Assembly (NCBI GenBank): GCA_024743215.1 | Contig: JANSWZ010000002.1 | Location: 186,001 to 250,000, forward strand | DNA from: Alphaproteobacteria bacterium | GTDB taxonomy: Bacteria > Pseudomonadota > Alphaproteobacteria > Rhizobiales > GCA-2746425 | Length of the DNA stretch: 64,000 nt | Reading direction: 5' to 3' | Shown here: positions 42,759-51,732 of the stretch, piece after piece | Numbering within the stretch: position 1 is the stretch's first letter | Layout: every line of letters begins with the position of its first letter | Program-made: the position numbers and the translations under genes | Notes under the pieces: model-generated | Databases searched by the model: none | The model's input: the letters and a program-made list of their open reading frames with translations, nothing else | Told to the model about the DNA's origin: nothing

Positions 42759-45700
42759 CCCAGCAGCCATTCGCCCTGCCTTATGTGGAACTGGCCGCAG
42801 CCAGCAATTTTTCCTTTCTGCGCGGGGCCTCTCATGGCGAGGAAATGGTTCTTCAGGCCAAAAAACTGGACCTCACCGGCCTTGCCATTGCCGATCGCAA
42901 TTCTGTGGCCGGTGTGGTGCGCGCTCATATGGCAGCCAAAGAGGCAGAGCTGCCCTTTGCACCTGGCTGCCGACTGGTGTTTACCGATGCCACACCGGAT
43001 ATTCTTGTCTGGCCGAAAAGCCGGCAGGGCTGGGGCAATCTGTGTGAATTGCTGACACGGGGCAAACGGCGCGCGCCGAAAGCTGCCTGTTATCTGCAGC
43101 TTGATGATTTTCTGGAATTGGGAGAGCAGATGATCATGGCCCCGGTTCTGCCCGCGCAATTTTCAGAAAAGACAGGCGCTTTTCTACCCGAATTGAAAAG
43201 CCGGTTTGGCCGCAACGTCTATCTTGCCCTGTCGCGCAGCTATGGGACGCATGATGACAGGCGGTTGCAACGCCTGTCACGCATGGCCAATACTTACAAA
43301 TTGCCGCTTCTGGCCATTGGCGACGTGCTTTACCACGCGGCGGACAGACGGCCTTTGCAGGATGTCTTGAGCTGCGTGCGCGAAGGCAAGACACTGGCCA
43401 CCATCGGCAAGGCACTGGAGCCGAATGCTGAGCGTCATTTGAAGTCAGGCGTTGAAATGACACAGCTTTTCAAAGGCTATGAATCGGCTGTCAGCGCTTC
43501 TGTATCCGTCTTTGAACAGTTGCAGTTCTCCCTGGATGAATTGCGCTATCAATATCCTGAAGACCCGGTTTTTGAAGAACTGGGCGGGCATCCCGTTCCC
43601 TCCCAGATTGCGCTGGAACAATTAACCGCACGCGGTGCAAAGGAGCGCTTTCCAGAAGGTGTGCCCGCCAAGGTGCAGGCTGCTATTCGCCATGAGATGG
43701 GTTTGATCAAGAAACTGAATTATGCCTCCTATTTTCTGACCGTTTACGACATTGTGCGCTTTGCCCGCAGTCAGGGTATTTTATGTCAGGGGCGCGGCTC
43801 TGCTGCCAATTCAAGCATCTGCTATTGCCTGCGCATTACCGAAGTTGACCCCGTCAAGGTTGATTTGCTGTTTGAACGTTTCATCTCCGAAGAGCGCGGC
43901 GAGCCACCGGATATTGATGTGGATTTCGAGCATGAGCGGCGCGAAGAAGTCATCCAGTATATCTACGCAAAATACGGGCGGGAGAAAGCCGGTCTGGCAG
44001 CCACGGTCATCACCTATCGCGCCCGCTCGGCCATACGCGAAGTGGGTAAGGTGTTTGGCCTGTCGGATGATGCCATCAGCGCCATTTCCGGCACGAGATG
44101 GGGCAGCGGATCGAGCGCCATCAGCGATGAGGAGACCAAACGGGCCGGTTTGGATCCACAGGACAAGCATCTGAAGCAATTGCTTGATCTGGCCAATCAG
44201 ATCATTGGCTTTCCGCGTCATCTCTCCCAGCATGTCGGCGGCTTTGTCATTACGCGCGACCGGCTGTCATCGCTGATCCCGATTGAAAACGCCGCCATGG
44301 ATGATCGTACCATTGTGGAGTGGGACAAGGATGACCTTGAAAGCCTGGGCATGCTGAAAATTGATGTGCTGGCGCTGGGCATGCTGACCTGCATTCGCAA
44401 GGCCTTTGATCTGCTCAAAACCCATTATGGCCGCGATGAAACTCTGGCGTCCCTGCCGCAGGAAGACACCGCCACCTATGACATGATCTGCCGGGCCGAC
44501 ACGCTGGGTGTGTTTCAGATTGAAAGCCGTGCGCAGATGTCGATGCTGCCGCGCTTGCGGCCCAGAACCTATTATGACCTTGTCATTGAGGTTGCCATTG
44601 TCCGGCCCGGACCCATTCAGGGGGATATGGTGCATCCCTATTTGCGCCGCCGCCAGGGCAAGGAAAAGGTCAGCTATCCTAAAGCTGAACTGGAAAGGGT
44701 ACTTAAAAAGACGCTGGGTGTTCCACTGTTTCAGGAACAGGCTATGAATATTGCCATCGTCGCGGCCCATTTCACGCCGTCCGAGGCTGATAAATTACGC
44801 CGCGCCATGGCTACGTTTCGCCGGGTTGGCACCATTGGCAATTTTGAACGGAAAATGGTGGAAGGCATGGTGGCCAACGGGTATGAGCGCGACTTTGCCA
44901 AACATTGCTTCAAACAGATCGAAGGGTTTGGCGATTACGGTTTCCCCGAAAGCCATGCAGCCAGTTTTGCCCTGCTGGTCTATGTGTCCTGCTGGCTGAA
45001 ATGCTATTATCCGGATGTGTTCTGCGCCGCGATCCTGAACTCGCAGCCCATGGGCTTCTACGCCCCGGCACAGCTTGCACGTGACGCAAGGGAACATGGT
45101 GTGGAACTGCGCCCGCCCGACATCAATCATTCAAACTGGGACACAAGTCTTGAGGCTGATTCACAGGCGCAGAGAATTGCACCGCAACACCGGGATATGG
45201 CTGGCGTGATGCAAAACAACCATGCGGTTCGCCTTGGCCTTAACCGGGTCAAAGGCCTGCATAAGGACCATGCGGACCAACTGGTTGCCCATCGCGGGCG
45301 TGGTTATGACAGCATGCGCGATCTGTGGCTGCGCTCCGGCCTTGCAAAATCCACTCTGGAACGTCTGGCAGAGGCCGACTGTCTGCGCTCTCTTGGTCTG
45401 GACCGTCGCACGGCCCTGTGGGCCGCCAAAGCGCTGGACCCGCTGACCAGTGAAGAGCGTCTGCCGCTGTTTGCAATCGGGGCTGATACAGATCGTCGTA
45501 ACGAGCCGGATGTTGCACTGCCGACCATGCCACTGGGCGAGCATGTGATCCATGATTACCGCTCGTTGTCCCTGTCGCTAAAGGCGCATCCTGTGTCTTT
45601 CGTCAGGCAAACATTGAGCCAAATGCATTATCGCCAGACAGAGGCTCTCAACACAGCACGGTCAAACTCATTCATTCGCATTGCCGGGCTGGTGCTTGTA

Positions 45701-46117
45701 CGCCAGCGGCCGGGTACGGCCAAAGGCGTGATCTTTGAAACCATCGAGGATGAAACAGGGGTCGCCAATATTATTGTCTGGCCAAAAACCTTTGAAAAGT
45801 ATCGACCAGTTGTTCTGGGTGCACGGTTTGTCGGCATTCATGGCAAGGTTCAAACGTCAGATGGCGTGACCCATGTGATTGCAAACCATCTTGAAGATCT
45901 GACGCATCTTCTGTCAGCCATCTCTGATGCAACGGACCATCTGGAGCCGTTGGCCAATGCAGATGAGGTTAAAAGCCCGCAGCAGGATATCAGGCAAAAA
46001 CGCGCACGCCCTGGACGACTTGAAAAATTTGAAGAGGACCTCGATACAATGCGTCACAAAAACCGCCCGCCGTCACGCGCCAGTGCGGTTTTGCCAAAAG
46101 GGCGAAATTTTCACTAG
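42755..46117 (+). CDS. dnaE2: DnaE2 (ImuC), error-prone DNA polymerase III alpha subunit
   Basis: Start at GTG 42755, in a GTGA overlap with the imuB stop; TTG at 42731 would give 1128 residues. The 1120-residue protein has an N-terminal PHP domain (YVELAAASNFSFLRGASHGEEMVLQA), a polymerase core with GRGSAANSSICYCL, EERGEPPDIDVDFEHERREEVIQY (catalytic Asp pair) and FIPESHAASFALLVYVS-type GFPESHA, and a C-terminal OB-fold (FIRIAGLVLVRQRPGTAKGVIFETIEDETG). DnaE2 performs mutagenic lesion bypass with ImuA/ImuB under SOS control. Confidence 0.96.
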   Translation: MTQQPFALPYVELAAASNFSFLRGASHGEEMVLQAKKLDLTGLAIADRNSVAGVVRAHMAAKEAELPFAPGCRLVFTDATPDILVWPKSRQGWGNLCELLTRGKRRAPKAACYLQLDDFLELGEQMIMAPVLPAQFSEKTGAFLPELKSRFGRNVYLALSRSYGTHDDRRLQRLSRMANTYKLPLLAIGDVLYHAADRRPLQDVLSCVREGKTLATIGKALEPNAERHLKSGVEMTQLFKGYESAVSASVSVFEQLQFSLDELRYQYPEDPVFEELGGHPVPSQIALEQLTARGAKERFPEGVPAKVQAAIRHEMGLIKKLNYASYFLTVYDIVRFARSQGILCQGRGSAANSSICYCLRITEVDPVKVDLLFERFISEERGEPPDIDVDFEHERREEVIQYIYAKYGREKAGLAATVITYRARSAIREVGKVFGLSDDAISAISGTRWGSGSSAISDEETKRAGLDPQDKHLKQLLDLANQIIGFPRHLSQHVGGFVITRDRLSSLIPIENAAMDDRTIVEWDKDDLESLGMLKIDVLALGMLTCIRKAFDLLKTHYGRDETLASLPQEDTATYDMICRADTLGVFQIESRAQMSMLPRLRPRTYYDLVIEVAIVRPGPIQGDMVHPYLRRRQGKEKVSYPKAELERVLKKTLGVPLFQEQAMNIAIVAAHFTPSEADKLRRAMATFRRVGTIGNFERKMVEGMVANGYERDFAKHCFKQIEGFGDYGFPESHAASFALLVYVSCWLKCYYPDVFCAAILNSQPMGFYAPAQLARDAREHGVELRPPDINHSNWDTSLEADSQAQRIAPQHRDMAGVMQNNHAVRLGLNRVKGLHKDHADQLVAHRGRGYDSMRDLWLRSGLAKSTLERLAEADCLRSLGLDRRTALWAAKALDPLTSEERLPLFAIGADTDRRNEPDVALPTMPLGEHVIHDYRSLSLSLKAHPVSFVRQTLSQMHYRQTEALNTARSNSFIRIAGLVLVRQRPGTAKGVIFETIEDETGVANIIVWPKTFEKYRPVVLGARFVGIHGKVQTSDGVTHVIANHLEDLTHLLSAISDATDHLEPLANADEVKSPQQDIRQKRARPGRLEKFEEDLDTMRHKNRPPSRASAVLPKGRNFH

Positions 46118-46147
46118 AGCACCTCTTGTTCCAGCAGGCCGCGCCCG

Positions 46148-46795
46148 TCAGCTGTTTTGAAGGCGGATATCCGGCACACGGCTTTTCCGATAAACCAAAA
46201 GACCGTTCGGCAAATCATTATCAAAAACCTTGCGTTCAATATCGGCCTCCGACAAGCCAAGCTTTACCCATCGCTCACGCAAGCGCCGCTCCAATTCGGC
46301 TTCGCCCACCTCGACCATCACCGTTCGGTCAAACTGCTCTGCCAATTGCTGCCAGGGCGCTTCATCCAACAGCATGTAATTCCCCTCAACCACAATCACA
46401 CGGGTTGCCTGTTCAATGAGAGCGGCACCTGCGCGGGCAATTTCGATGGATCTGTCAAACACCGGCACAGCAATGGAAGGCTCTGTATTGGCCCGAAGCC
46501 GCTTGAGCATGGAAGCCAGCCCACCAACATCAAATGTATGGGGCGCACCCTTTTGCGCCTGCCATCCTTTCGGTGTCAGCACATGGTCATCATAGTGATA
46601 GCCATCCATGGGCAGCAAGGCGGCCTGCCCTGCACGAACCTGGTTCAGTTGATCCACCAACCATTCAGCAAGGGTGGATTTACCAGAAGCCGGAGCACCT
46701 GCAATGGCAATGATGAGCCTGTTGCCAGCCAAACCGGCATTGCCGAGTTTTACAAGCTCCGACAAAAGTTCCTGCTGATTCAAGGATTCAGGCAT
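46148..46795 (-). CDS. P-loop nucleoside/carbohydrate kinase family protein (uridine kinase/FrcK-like)
   Basis: I choose the ATG at 46795 because GGGAG lies five bases upstream (215 residues). Walker A is GAPASGKST (33-41), followed by LLPMDGYHYDDHVL, the substrate-binding DGxH motif of the uridine kinase/phosphoribulokinase/pantothenate kinase superfamily, and VIVVEGNYMLLDEAPW as Walker B. DNDLPNGLLVYRKSRVPDIRL at the end is typical of the bacterial branch that includes the FrcK protein beside fructose transporters. It phosphorylates a small alcohol-type substrate with ATP; which is unknown. Fourteen bp after the hydroxyacid dehydrogenase, convergent with dnaE2. Confidence 0.8.
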   Translation of the reverse strand: MPESLNQQELLSELVKLGNAGLAGNRLIIAIAGAPASGKSTLAEWLVDQLNQVRAGQAALLPMDGYHYDDHVLTPKGWQAQKGAPHTFDVGGLASMLKRLRANTEPSIAVPVFDRSIEIARAGAALIEQATRVIVVEGNYMLLDEAPWQQLAEQFDRTVMVEVGEAELERRLRERWVKLGLSEADIERKVFDNDLPNGLLVYRKSRVPDIRLQNS

Positions 46796-46833
46796 ACAGA
46801 CTCCCATGTGTGTGGCCAAATATCAGCCGCGCT

Positions 46834-47775
46834 TCAATAACCTCGTGTCATATCCACCAGATACTCAAGCGATCTGCTTTCTCTATGCGCACGCACTTGT
46901 CTGGCAATCAGCTTTGACAGGGTCCTTGGATCGCTGACCGCCGCAACATGAGGCGTGATGATGACATTGTCCAAATCCCAAAGCGGGCTCTCCTGAGGCA
47001 AGGGCTCCACTTCAAACACATCCAGGCTGGCCGCTTTCAGCACGCCGTTTTGCAGGGCGGCCACAACATCTGTTTCCACATGAATGCGCCCGCGCCCGGC
47101 ATTAATGAAAACCGGTCCGCCCAGCGGTCCGCTTTGGTTCAGCTTTTCAAACACCGACCTGCCGATCAGCCCATTCGTCTCCGGTGTCAGTGGCAGCAAA
47201 CATACCAGAATGTCAGTAGCCGACAAAAATTCATCCAGCCCGTCGGCACCGTAAAAGCAGGTAACATTATCCAGTTCTTTCGGGGATCGGCTCCAGCCGC
47301 GCAAGCCAAAACCAAGCTTGTGTAACAGGCCTGCCGCATCGCGCCCCAATTCGCCAAGCCCCATCAAGCCGACTTGCACTTCCCTGGCTAAAGGTTGAGG
47401 CAAAACCTGCCAATTGCGATGGCGCTGCTGTTGAGAATACTGCAATTGCTGGCGGTGGTGCAGCAAGACCTGTGCCACCACCCACTCCGTCATCCAGGCT
47501 GTCAGATCAGGGTCGACAACGCGCGCCAGAGGCACAGGAGGCAATGTGTTGCCACCAAACAGATGGTCTACACCTGCGCCCAAAGAAAAAAGGGCTTTCA
47601 AATTGGGGAACACATCCAGGGTTTCGCCCTGGGCTGCCCACACCAGGGCATATTCAACCGCTTCCGGGTCTTCTACATCTGGGTAGGCTTCAATACGTTC
47701 ATCCGGCATCGCTGCCTGTAGGGCACGCACCCAGGGTGCCGGCTCCCAGCCATCGACCAATACAAGAATGCTCAT
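46834..47775 (-). CDS. 2-hydroxyacid dehydrogenase, glyoxylate/hydroxypyruvate reductase A-like
   Basis: A 313-residue D-2-hydroxyacid dehydrogenase. The nucleotide-binding motif is GLMGLGELGRDAAG (about 135-148), and the catalytic set is Arg in INAGRGRIHVE, Glu in VFEVEPLPQESPLW and His in NVIITPHVAA. The ghrA-type VDPDLTAWMTEWVVAQVLLHHR segment supports assignment as glyoxylate/hydroxypyruvate reductase. It reduces 2-oxo acids with NAD(P)H in the cytosol. It lies 9 bp downstream of yejF, so is carried at the end of the peptide-importer operon. Confidence 0.86.
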   Translation of the reverse strand: MSILVLVDGWEPAPWVRALQAAMPDERIEAYPDVEDPEAVEYALVWAAQGETLDVFPNLKALFSLGAGVDHLFGGNTLPPVPLARVVDPDLTAWMTEWVVAQVLLHHRQQLQYSQQQRHRNWQVLPQPLAREVQVGLMGLGELGRDAAGLLHKLGFGLRGWSRSPKELDNVTCFYGADGLDEFLSATDILVCLLPLTPETNGLIGRSVFEKLNQSGPLGGPVFINAGRGRIHVETDVVAALQNGVLKAASLDVFEVEPLPQESPLWDLDNVIITPHVAAVSDPRTLSKLIARQVRAHRESRSLEYLVDMTRGY

Positions 47776-47784
47776 GACAGCATT

Positions 47785-49428
47785 TTAGACCGCAACCTCA
47801 TCAGAATCGACGGCAGCAAGATCAAATGCCGCGGCCATCAAAGCCTTCGTATAATCCTGCTCAGGCGCATCAAAAATCTTTGCTGATGGTCCCTGCTCCA
47901 CCACTTTGCCAAGCCGCATAACGATGACTTCATTGGCAAGTGCCCGCACGACTTTCAGATCGTGACTGATAAACAGATAAGCCAGATTGCGCCGTTTCTG
48001 GACTGCACGCAGCAAATCCACGACTTGTGCCTGCACGCTCATATCCAGAGCCGAAGTTGGTTCATCCAACATCAGGAATTTAGGTTCCAGAACCAGCGCA
48101 CGTGCAATGGCAAAGCGCTGGCGCTGACCACCGGAGAATTCATGCGGATAGCGATGCCGCATTTCCGGATCCAACCCAACTTCCCGCAATACATCAGATA
48201 CGCGCTTTTCACGTTCCTGCACAGACAGTTTTGGAAAATGGATCGTCAGCCCTTCTTCAATAATTGCGGAGATCGACATGCGCGGGCTGAGAGATCCGAA
48301 TGGGTCCTGAAAGACGATCTGCATATCCTTGCGCAACGGGCGCAATTCCTTTGACGACTTGCCCTGAAGACCCGTTCCCAAAAGATTGATATCACCCCTT
48401 GATGAAATCAGTCGCATTAAGGCCAGACCAAGCGTCGTCTTGCCTGATCCGCTTTCACCAACAATACCCAGTGTCTGGCCTTCGCGCACGGTCACATCAA
48501 TGCCATCGACAGCTTTGATGTTATCGACCGTCTTGCGCATAAAGCCGCGTTTGATCGGGAACCAGACCTTGATGTCCTTCCCGGTCATAACGGGTGGTGC
48601 GTTCACATCCAGTTCCGGCGGATCACCCTTTGGCTCTGCAGAGAGCAGATGCTGGGTATAGCTGTGCTGCGGATTGCGGAAAATGTCTTCCGTTGGCCCG
48701 TGCTCCACAATCTCGCCATTTGTCATGACGCAGACCCTGTCGGCGATCTTACGCACAATGCCCAGATCATGGGTGATGAACAGCATGCCCATACCCATGC
48801 GGGTTTTCATATCGGCCAGCAATTCCAGAATCTGAGCCTGCACAGTGACATCAAGCGCAGTGGTTGGCTCATCGGCAATCAGCAGCTTCGGGTTGTTGGC
48901 AAGGGCCATCGCAATCATCACACGCTGGCGCTGCCCGCCGGATAATTGGTGCGGGTAGGAATCCAGCCGTTTCTCAGGGTCGCGAATGCCGACCTGATTA
49001 AGCAACTCCAAAACACGCGCCCGCACTTTGGTGTCGGATGCGCCCTGATGCAATTTCAAGGTTTCGCCAATCTGACGCTCCACCGAATGCAGCGGATTGA
49101 GCGAAGTCATGGGTTCCTGAAAAATCATGGAAATGTTGTTGCCACGCACGTGCTGCAAGTCTGTTTCCTTGGTCTGCATCAGGTCTTCGCCATCAAACAG
49201 AATACTGCCTGCCGGATGCGAAGCCGGGGGATAGGGCAGCAATTTCAAAATAGACAAGGCGGTGACCGACTTGCCTGATCCGGACTCACCCACCAGAGCA
49301 ACAGTCTCGCCCTGATCGATGTGGAATGACACATCTCGCACCGCATGCGTGGTTTTACCATCGGCGGTAAAGTCCACATGCAGATTGTCAACTTTCAAGA
49401 GTGGCGCAACCGCCTTATCTGTCACCAT
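47785..49428 (-). CDS. yejF: YejF-type peptide ABC transporter ATPase (two fused domains)
   Basis: A 547-residue ABC protein with two complete nucleotide-binding domains: [13 protein letters not shown] with [15 protein letters not shown] and [13 protein letters not shown] in the first, [15 protein letters not shown] with [15 protein letters not shown] and [13 protein letters not shown] in the second. Each carries the oligopeptide-transporter C-terminal segment ([27 protein letters not shown]). It powers uptake through YejB and YejE. YejABEF imports microcin C and, in rhizobia and Brucella, confers resistance to host antimicrobial peptides. The start overlaps the yejE stop by 1 bp. Confidence 0.93.
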   Translation of the reverse strand: MVTDKAVAPLLKVDNLHVDFTADGKTTHAVRDVSFHIDQGETVALVGESGSGKSVTALSILKLLPYPPASHPAGSILFDGEDLMQTKETDLQHVRGNNISMIFQEPMTSLNPLHSVERQIGETLKLHQGASDTKVRARVLELLNQVGIRDPEKRLDSYPHQLSGGQRQRVMIAMALANNPKLLIADEPTTALDVTVQAQILELLADMKTRMGMGMLFITHDLGIVRKIADRVCVMTNGEIVEHGPTEDIFRNPQHSYTQHLLSAEPKGDPPELDVNAPPVMTGKDIKVWFPIKRGFMRKTVDNIKAVDGIDVTVREGQTLGIVGESGSGKTTLGLALMRLISSRGDINLLGTGLQGKSSKELRPLRKDMQIVFQDPFGSLSPRMSISAIIEEGLTIHFPKLSVQEREKRVSDVLREVGLDPEMRHRYPHEFSGGQRQRFAIARALVLEPKFLMLDEPTSALDMSVQAQVVDLLRAVQKRRNLAYLFISHDLKVVRALANEVIVMRLGKVVEQGPSAKIFDAPEQDYTKALMAAAFDLAAVDSDEVAV

Positions 49429-50582
49429 CAGGAAAATGTCTTTCGTGGATCAAATGCATCGCGGACGGCTTCACCGACAAAAATCAGAAGGCTGAGCATC
49501 AGCGAGATGACAAAGAAGCCGGTCAGTGCCAGCCATGGTGCCTGAAGGTTGTTCTTACCCTGTGCCAACAGCTCGCCAAGTGAAGGCGACCCTGGCGGCA
49601 GACCGAAGCCCAGAAAGTCCAGCGATGTCAAAGTTGTGATCGAGCCATTGAGGATAAACGGCATAAAAGTAAGCGTTGCGACCATGGCATTTGGCAACAA
49701 ATGCCGCCACATGATCGTCATGTTACCAACACCCAAAGCACGGGCTGCATTGACATATTCAAAGTTTCGGGCGCGCAGGAATTCGGCCCGCACGACAGCT
49801 ACCAGACTGACCCATGAAAACAGCAACAGAATGCCGAGCAAAATCCAGAAATTCGGTGTGATGATGGCCGCCAATATCAACAACAGATAAAGCGTTGGAA
49901 CCGAGGTCCAGATTTCAATGAAACGCTGAAACAGTAGATCTGTCCAACCACCGAAATAGCCCTGCGTCGCGCCAGCAGCAATGCCAATGATGGATGAGAA
50001 AATTGTCAGCGTCAGACCAAACAGAACCGATATCCGAAAGCCATATATCAGGCGGGCCATGACATCACGAGCCTGATCATCTGTCCCAAACCAGTTCCAG
50101 TTGCCGATAGAGCAATTGGGATCATCCACCCCACCTGGATAACGCTGACAACGTTCCTCCTTGTCCAGCATCCATGAGGGAGCTGAAGGCGCAGGCGTTG
50201 GAATTTCATTGTTTACAGTGCGGTAGGAATAACGGATCGGCGCCCAAAGAATCCAGCCATTCGCCTCAATTTCTTCCAGTACAAACGGATCACGATAATC
50301 CGTCACTGGCAAGAAACCGCCAAATTTGTCTTCAGGATAATCAACAAAGACCGGTGTCAGCAATTCACCCTGGTAGGAGATGAGCAAAGGCTTGTCATTG
50401 GCAATGAATTCGGCAAACAAGGTGACAAAAAACAAAACCAGAAAAATCTGCAGGCTCCAGTAGCCGCGGCCATTGCCTTTGAAGTTCTGCCAACGCCTCT
50501 GATTGATTGGCGAAAACCGGCTGCGTTTTTGCGGCGGTGTTGCCGCGTCCGATGTCTCGGCTGGTATGATCTGTGCATCCAT
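49428..50582 (-). CDS. yejE: YejE-type peptide ABC transporter permease
   Basis: A 384-residue permease with the YejE N-terminus (SPINQRRWQNFKGNGRGYWSLQIFLVLF) and the long periplasmic insertion between helices 1 and 2 (about 60-170; CSIGNWNWFGTDDQARDVMARLIYGFRIS), which distinguishes it from DppC. The EAA-loop region is YVNAARALGVGNMTIMWRHLLPNAM. It begins 3 bp after the yejB stop. Confidence 0.93.
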   Translation of the reverse strand: MDAQIIPAETSDAATPPQKRSRFSPINQRRWQNFKGNGRGYWSLQIFLVLFFVTLFAEFIANDKPLLISYQGELLTPVFVDYPEDKFGGFLPVTDYRDPFVLEEIEANGWILWAPIRYSYRTVNNEIPTPAPSAPSWMLDKEERCQRYPGGVDDPNCSIGNWNWFGTDDQARDVMARLIYGFRISVLFGLTLTIFSSIIGIAAGATQGYFGGWTDLLFQRFIEIWTSVPTLYLLLILAAIITPNFWILLGILLLFSWVSLVAVVRAEFLRARNFEYVNAARALGVGNMTIMWRHLLPNAMVATLTFMPFILNGSITTLTSLDFLGFGLPPGSPSLGELLAQGKNNLQAPWLALTGFFVISLMLSLLIFVGEAVRDAFDPRKTFS

Positions 50583-50585
50583 GAC

Positions 50586-51704
50586 CTACACCTCCCGCGA
50601 TTCAAAATCGATACGCGGATCAATCCACGTATAGGTGAGGTCGGATATCAGACCAACCAGGAGCCCCATAATCGAAAAGATGAAAAGTGTGGCGAAGACC
50701 ACCGCATAATCCCTGTTGAGAACGGATTCAAAGCTTAAAAGCCCAAGGCCGTCCAACGAGAAGATCGTTTCAATCAGCAAAGAGCCAGAGAAAAATGCTC
50801 CGATAAACGCGCCTGGAAAGCCAGCTATCACAATCAGCATCGCATTTCGGAATACGTGACCATACAAAACCTGACGATTGGACACGCCTTTTGCCTTGGC
50901 TGTAACCACATATTGTTTGCGAATTTCATCCAGAAACGAGTTTTTGGTGAGGAGCGTGGAGGTCGCGAAAGCCGCCAGCGCCATGGCCGTCAAAGGCAGG
51001 ACCAGATGCCAGAAGTAATCCAGCACCTTTTCAAACAGATTCAGCTGATCAAAATTCTCTGACGTCAGGCCACGCAAGGGGAAAATATCCCAGAAACTCC
51101 CACCGGCAAACACAACTATCAGCAAGATCGCAATCAAAAAACCCGGCACCGCGTAACCGACAATGATGAGTGACGACGTCCATACATCAAAACGACTTCC
51201 GTCCCGCACAGCTTTGGAAATGCCAAGCGGGATTGAGATACCGTAAGAAATCAGTGTCATCCAAAGTCCCAGTGAAATCGAGACAGGCATTTTTTCCTTG
51301 ATGAGATCAATGACGCTCACGTCGCGAAAATAGCTGTTGCCAAAATCAAAGCGCACATAATTCCACAGCATGGAGAAAAAACGCTCAACCGGCGGTTTGT
51401 CAAAGCCGAAGTCCTTTTCCAGCTGACGGATAAACTCCGGGTCAAGGCCCTGTGCACCGCGATAGCGTGAATTGATCGGATCAGCCTGACCGGATTGTTC
51501 CAGATTGTTTTCACCAACGGATCCAAAGTCACCGCCAGATCCGCTGATGCGTTCTGTGGCTGAAATTGAATTGCCGGATAGTTTTGCAATCACCTGTTCA
51601 ACGGGTCCACCGGGTGCGAACTGGATGATGACAAAGGTAATGGCCATAATCCCGAACAAGGTTGGGATCATGAGCAAAATGCGTTTCAGAATATAAGCGG
51701 CCAT
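50586..51704 (-). CDS. yejB: YejB-type peptide ABC transporter permease
   Basis: A 372-residue DppB-like permease starting MAAYILKRILLMIPTLFGIMAITFVIIQFAPGGPVEQ, with a periplasmic insertion of about 70 residues (SGSGGDFGSVGENNLEQSG...) and the EAA-type segment YVVTAKAKGVSNRQVLYGHVFRNAMLIVIAGFPG. It forms the heterodimeric channel with YejE. The gene is 28 bp downstream of the second binding-protein gene. Confidence 0.93.
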   Translation of the reverse strand: MAAYILKRILLMIPTLFGIMAITFVIIQFAPGGPVEQVIAKLSGNSISATERISGSGGDFGSVGENNLEQSGQADPINSRYRGAQGLDPEFIRQLEKDFGFDKPPVERFFSMLWNYVRFDFGNSYFRDVSVIDLIKEKMPVSISLGLWMTLISYGISIPLGISKAVRDGSRFDVWTSSLIIVGYAVPGFLIAILLIVVFAGGSFWDIFPLRGLTSENFDQLNLFEKVLDYFWHLVLPLTAMALAAFATSTLLTKNSFLDEIRKQYVVTAKAKGVSNRQVLYGHVFRNAMLIVIAGFPGAFIGAFFSGSLLIETIFSLDGLGLLSFESVLNRDYAVVFATLFIFSIMGLLVGLISDLTYTWIDPRIDFESREV

Positions 51705-51732
51705 AATTCTATCGACTCAAACTGTTATTGCG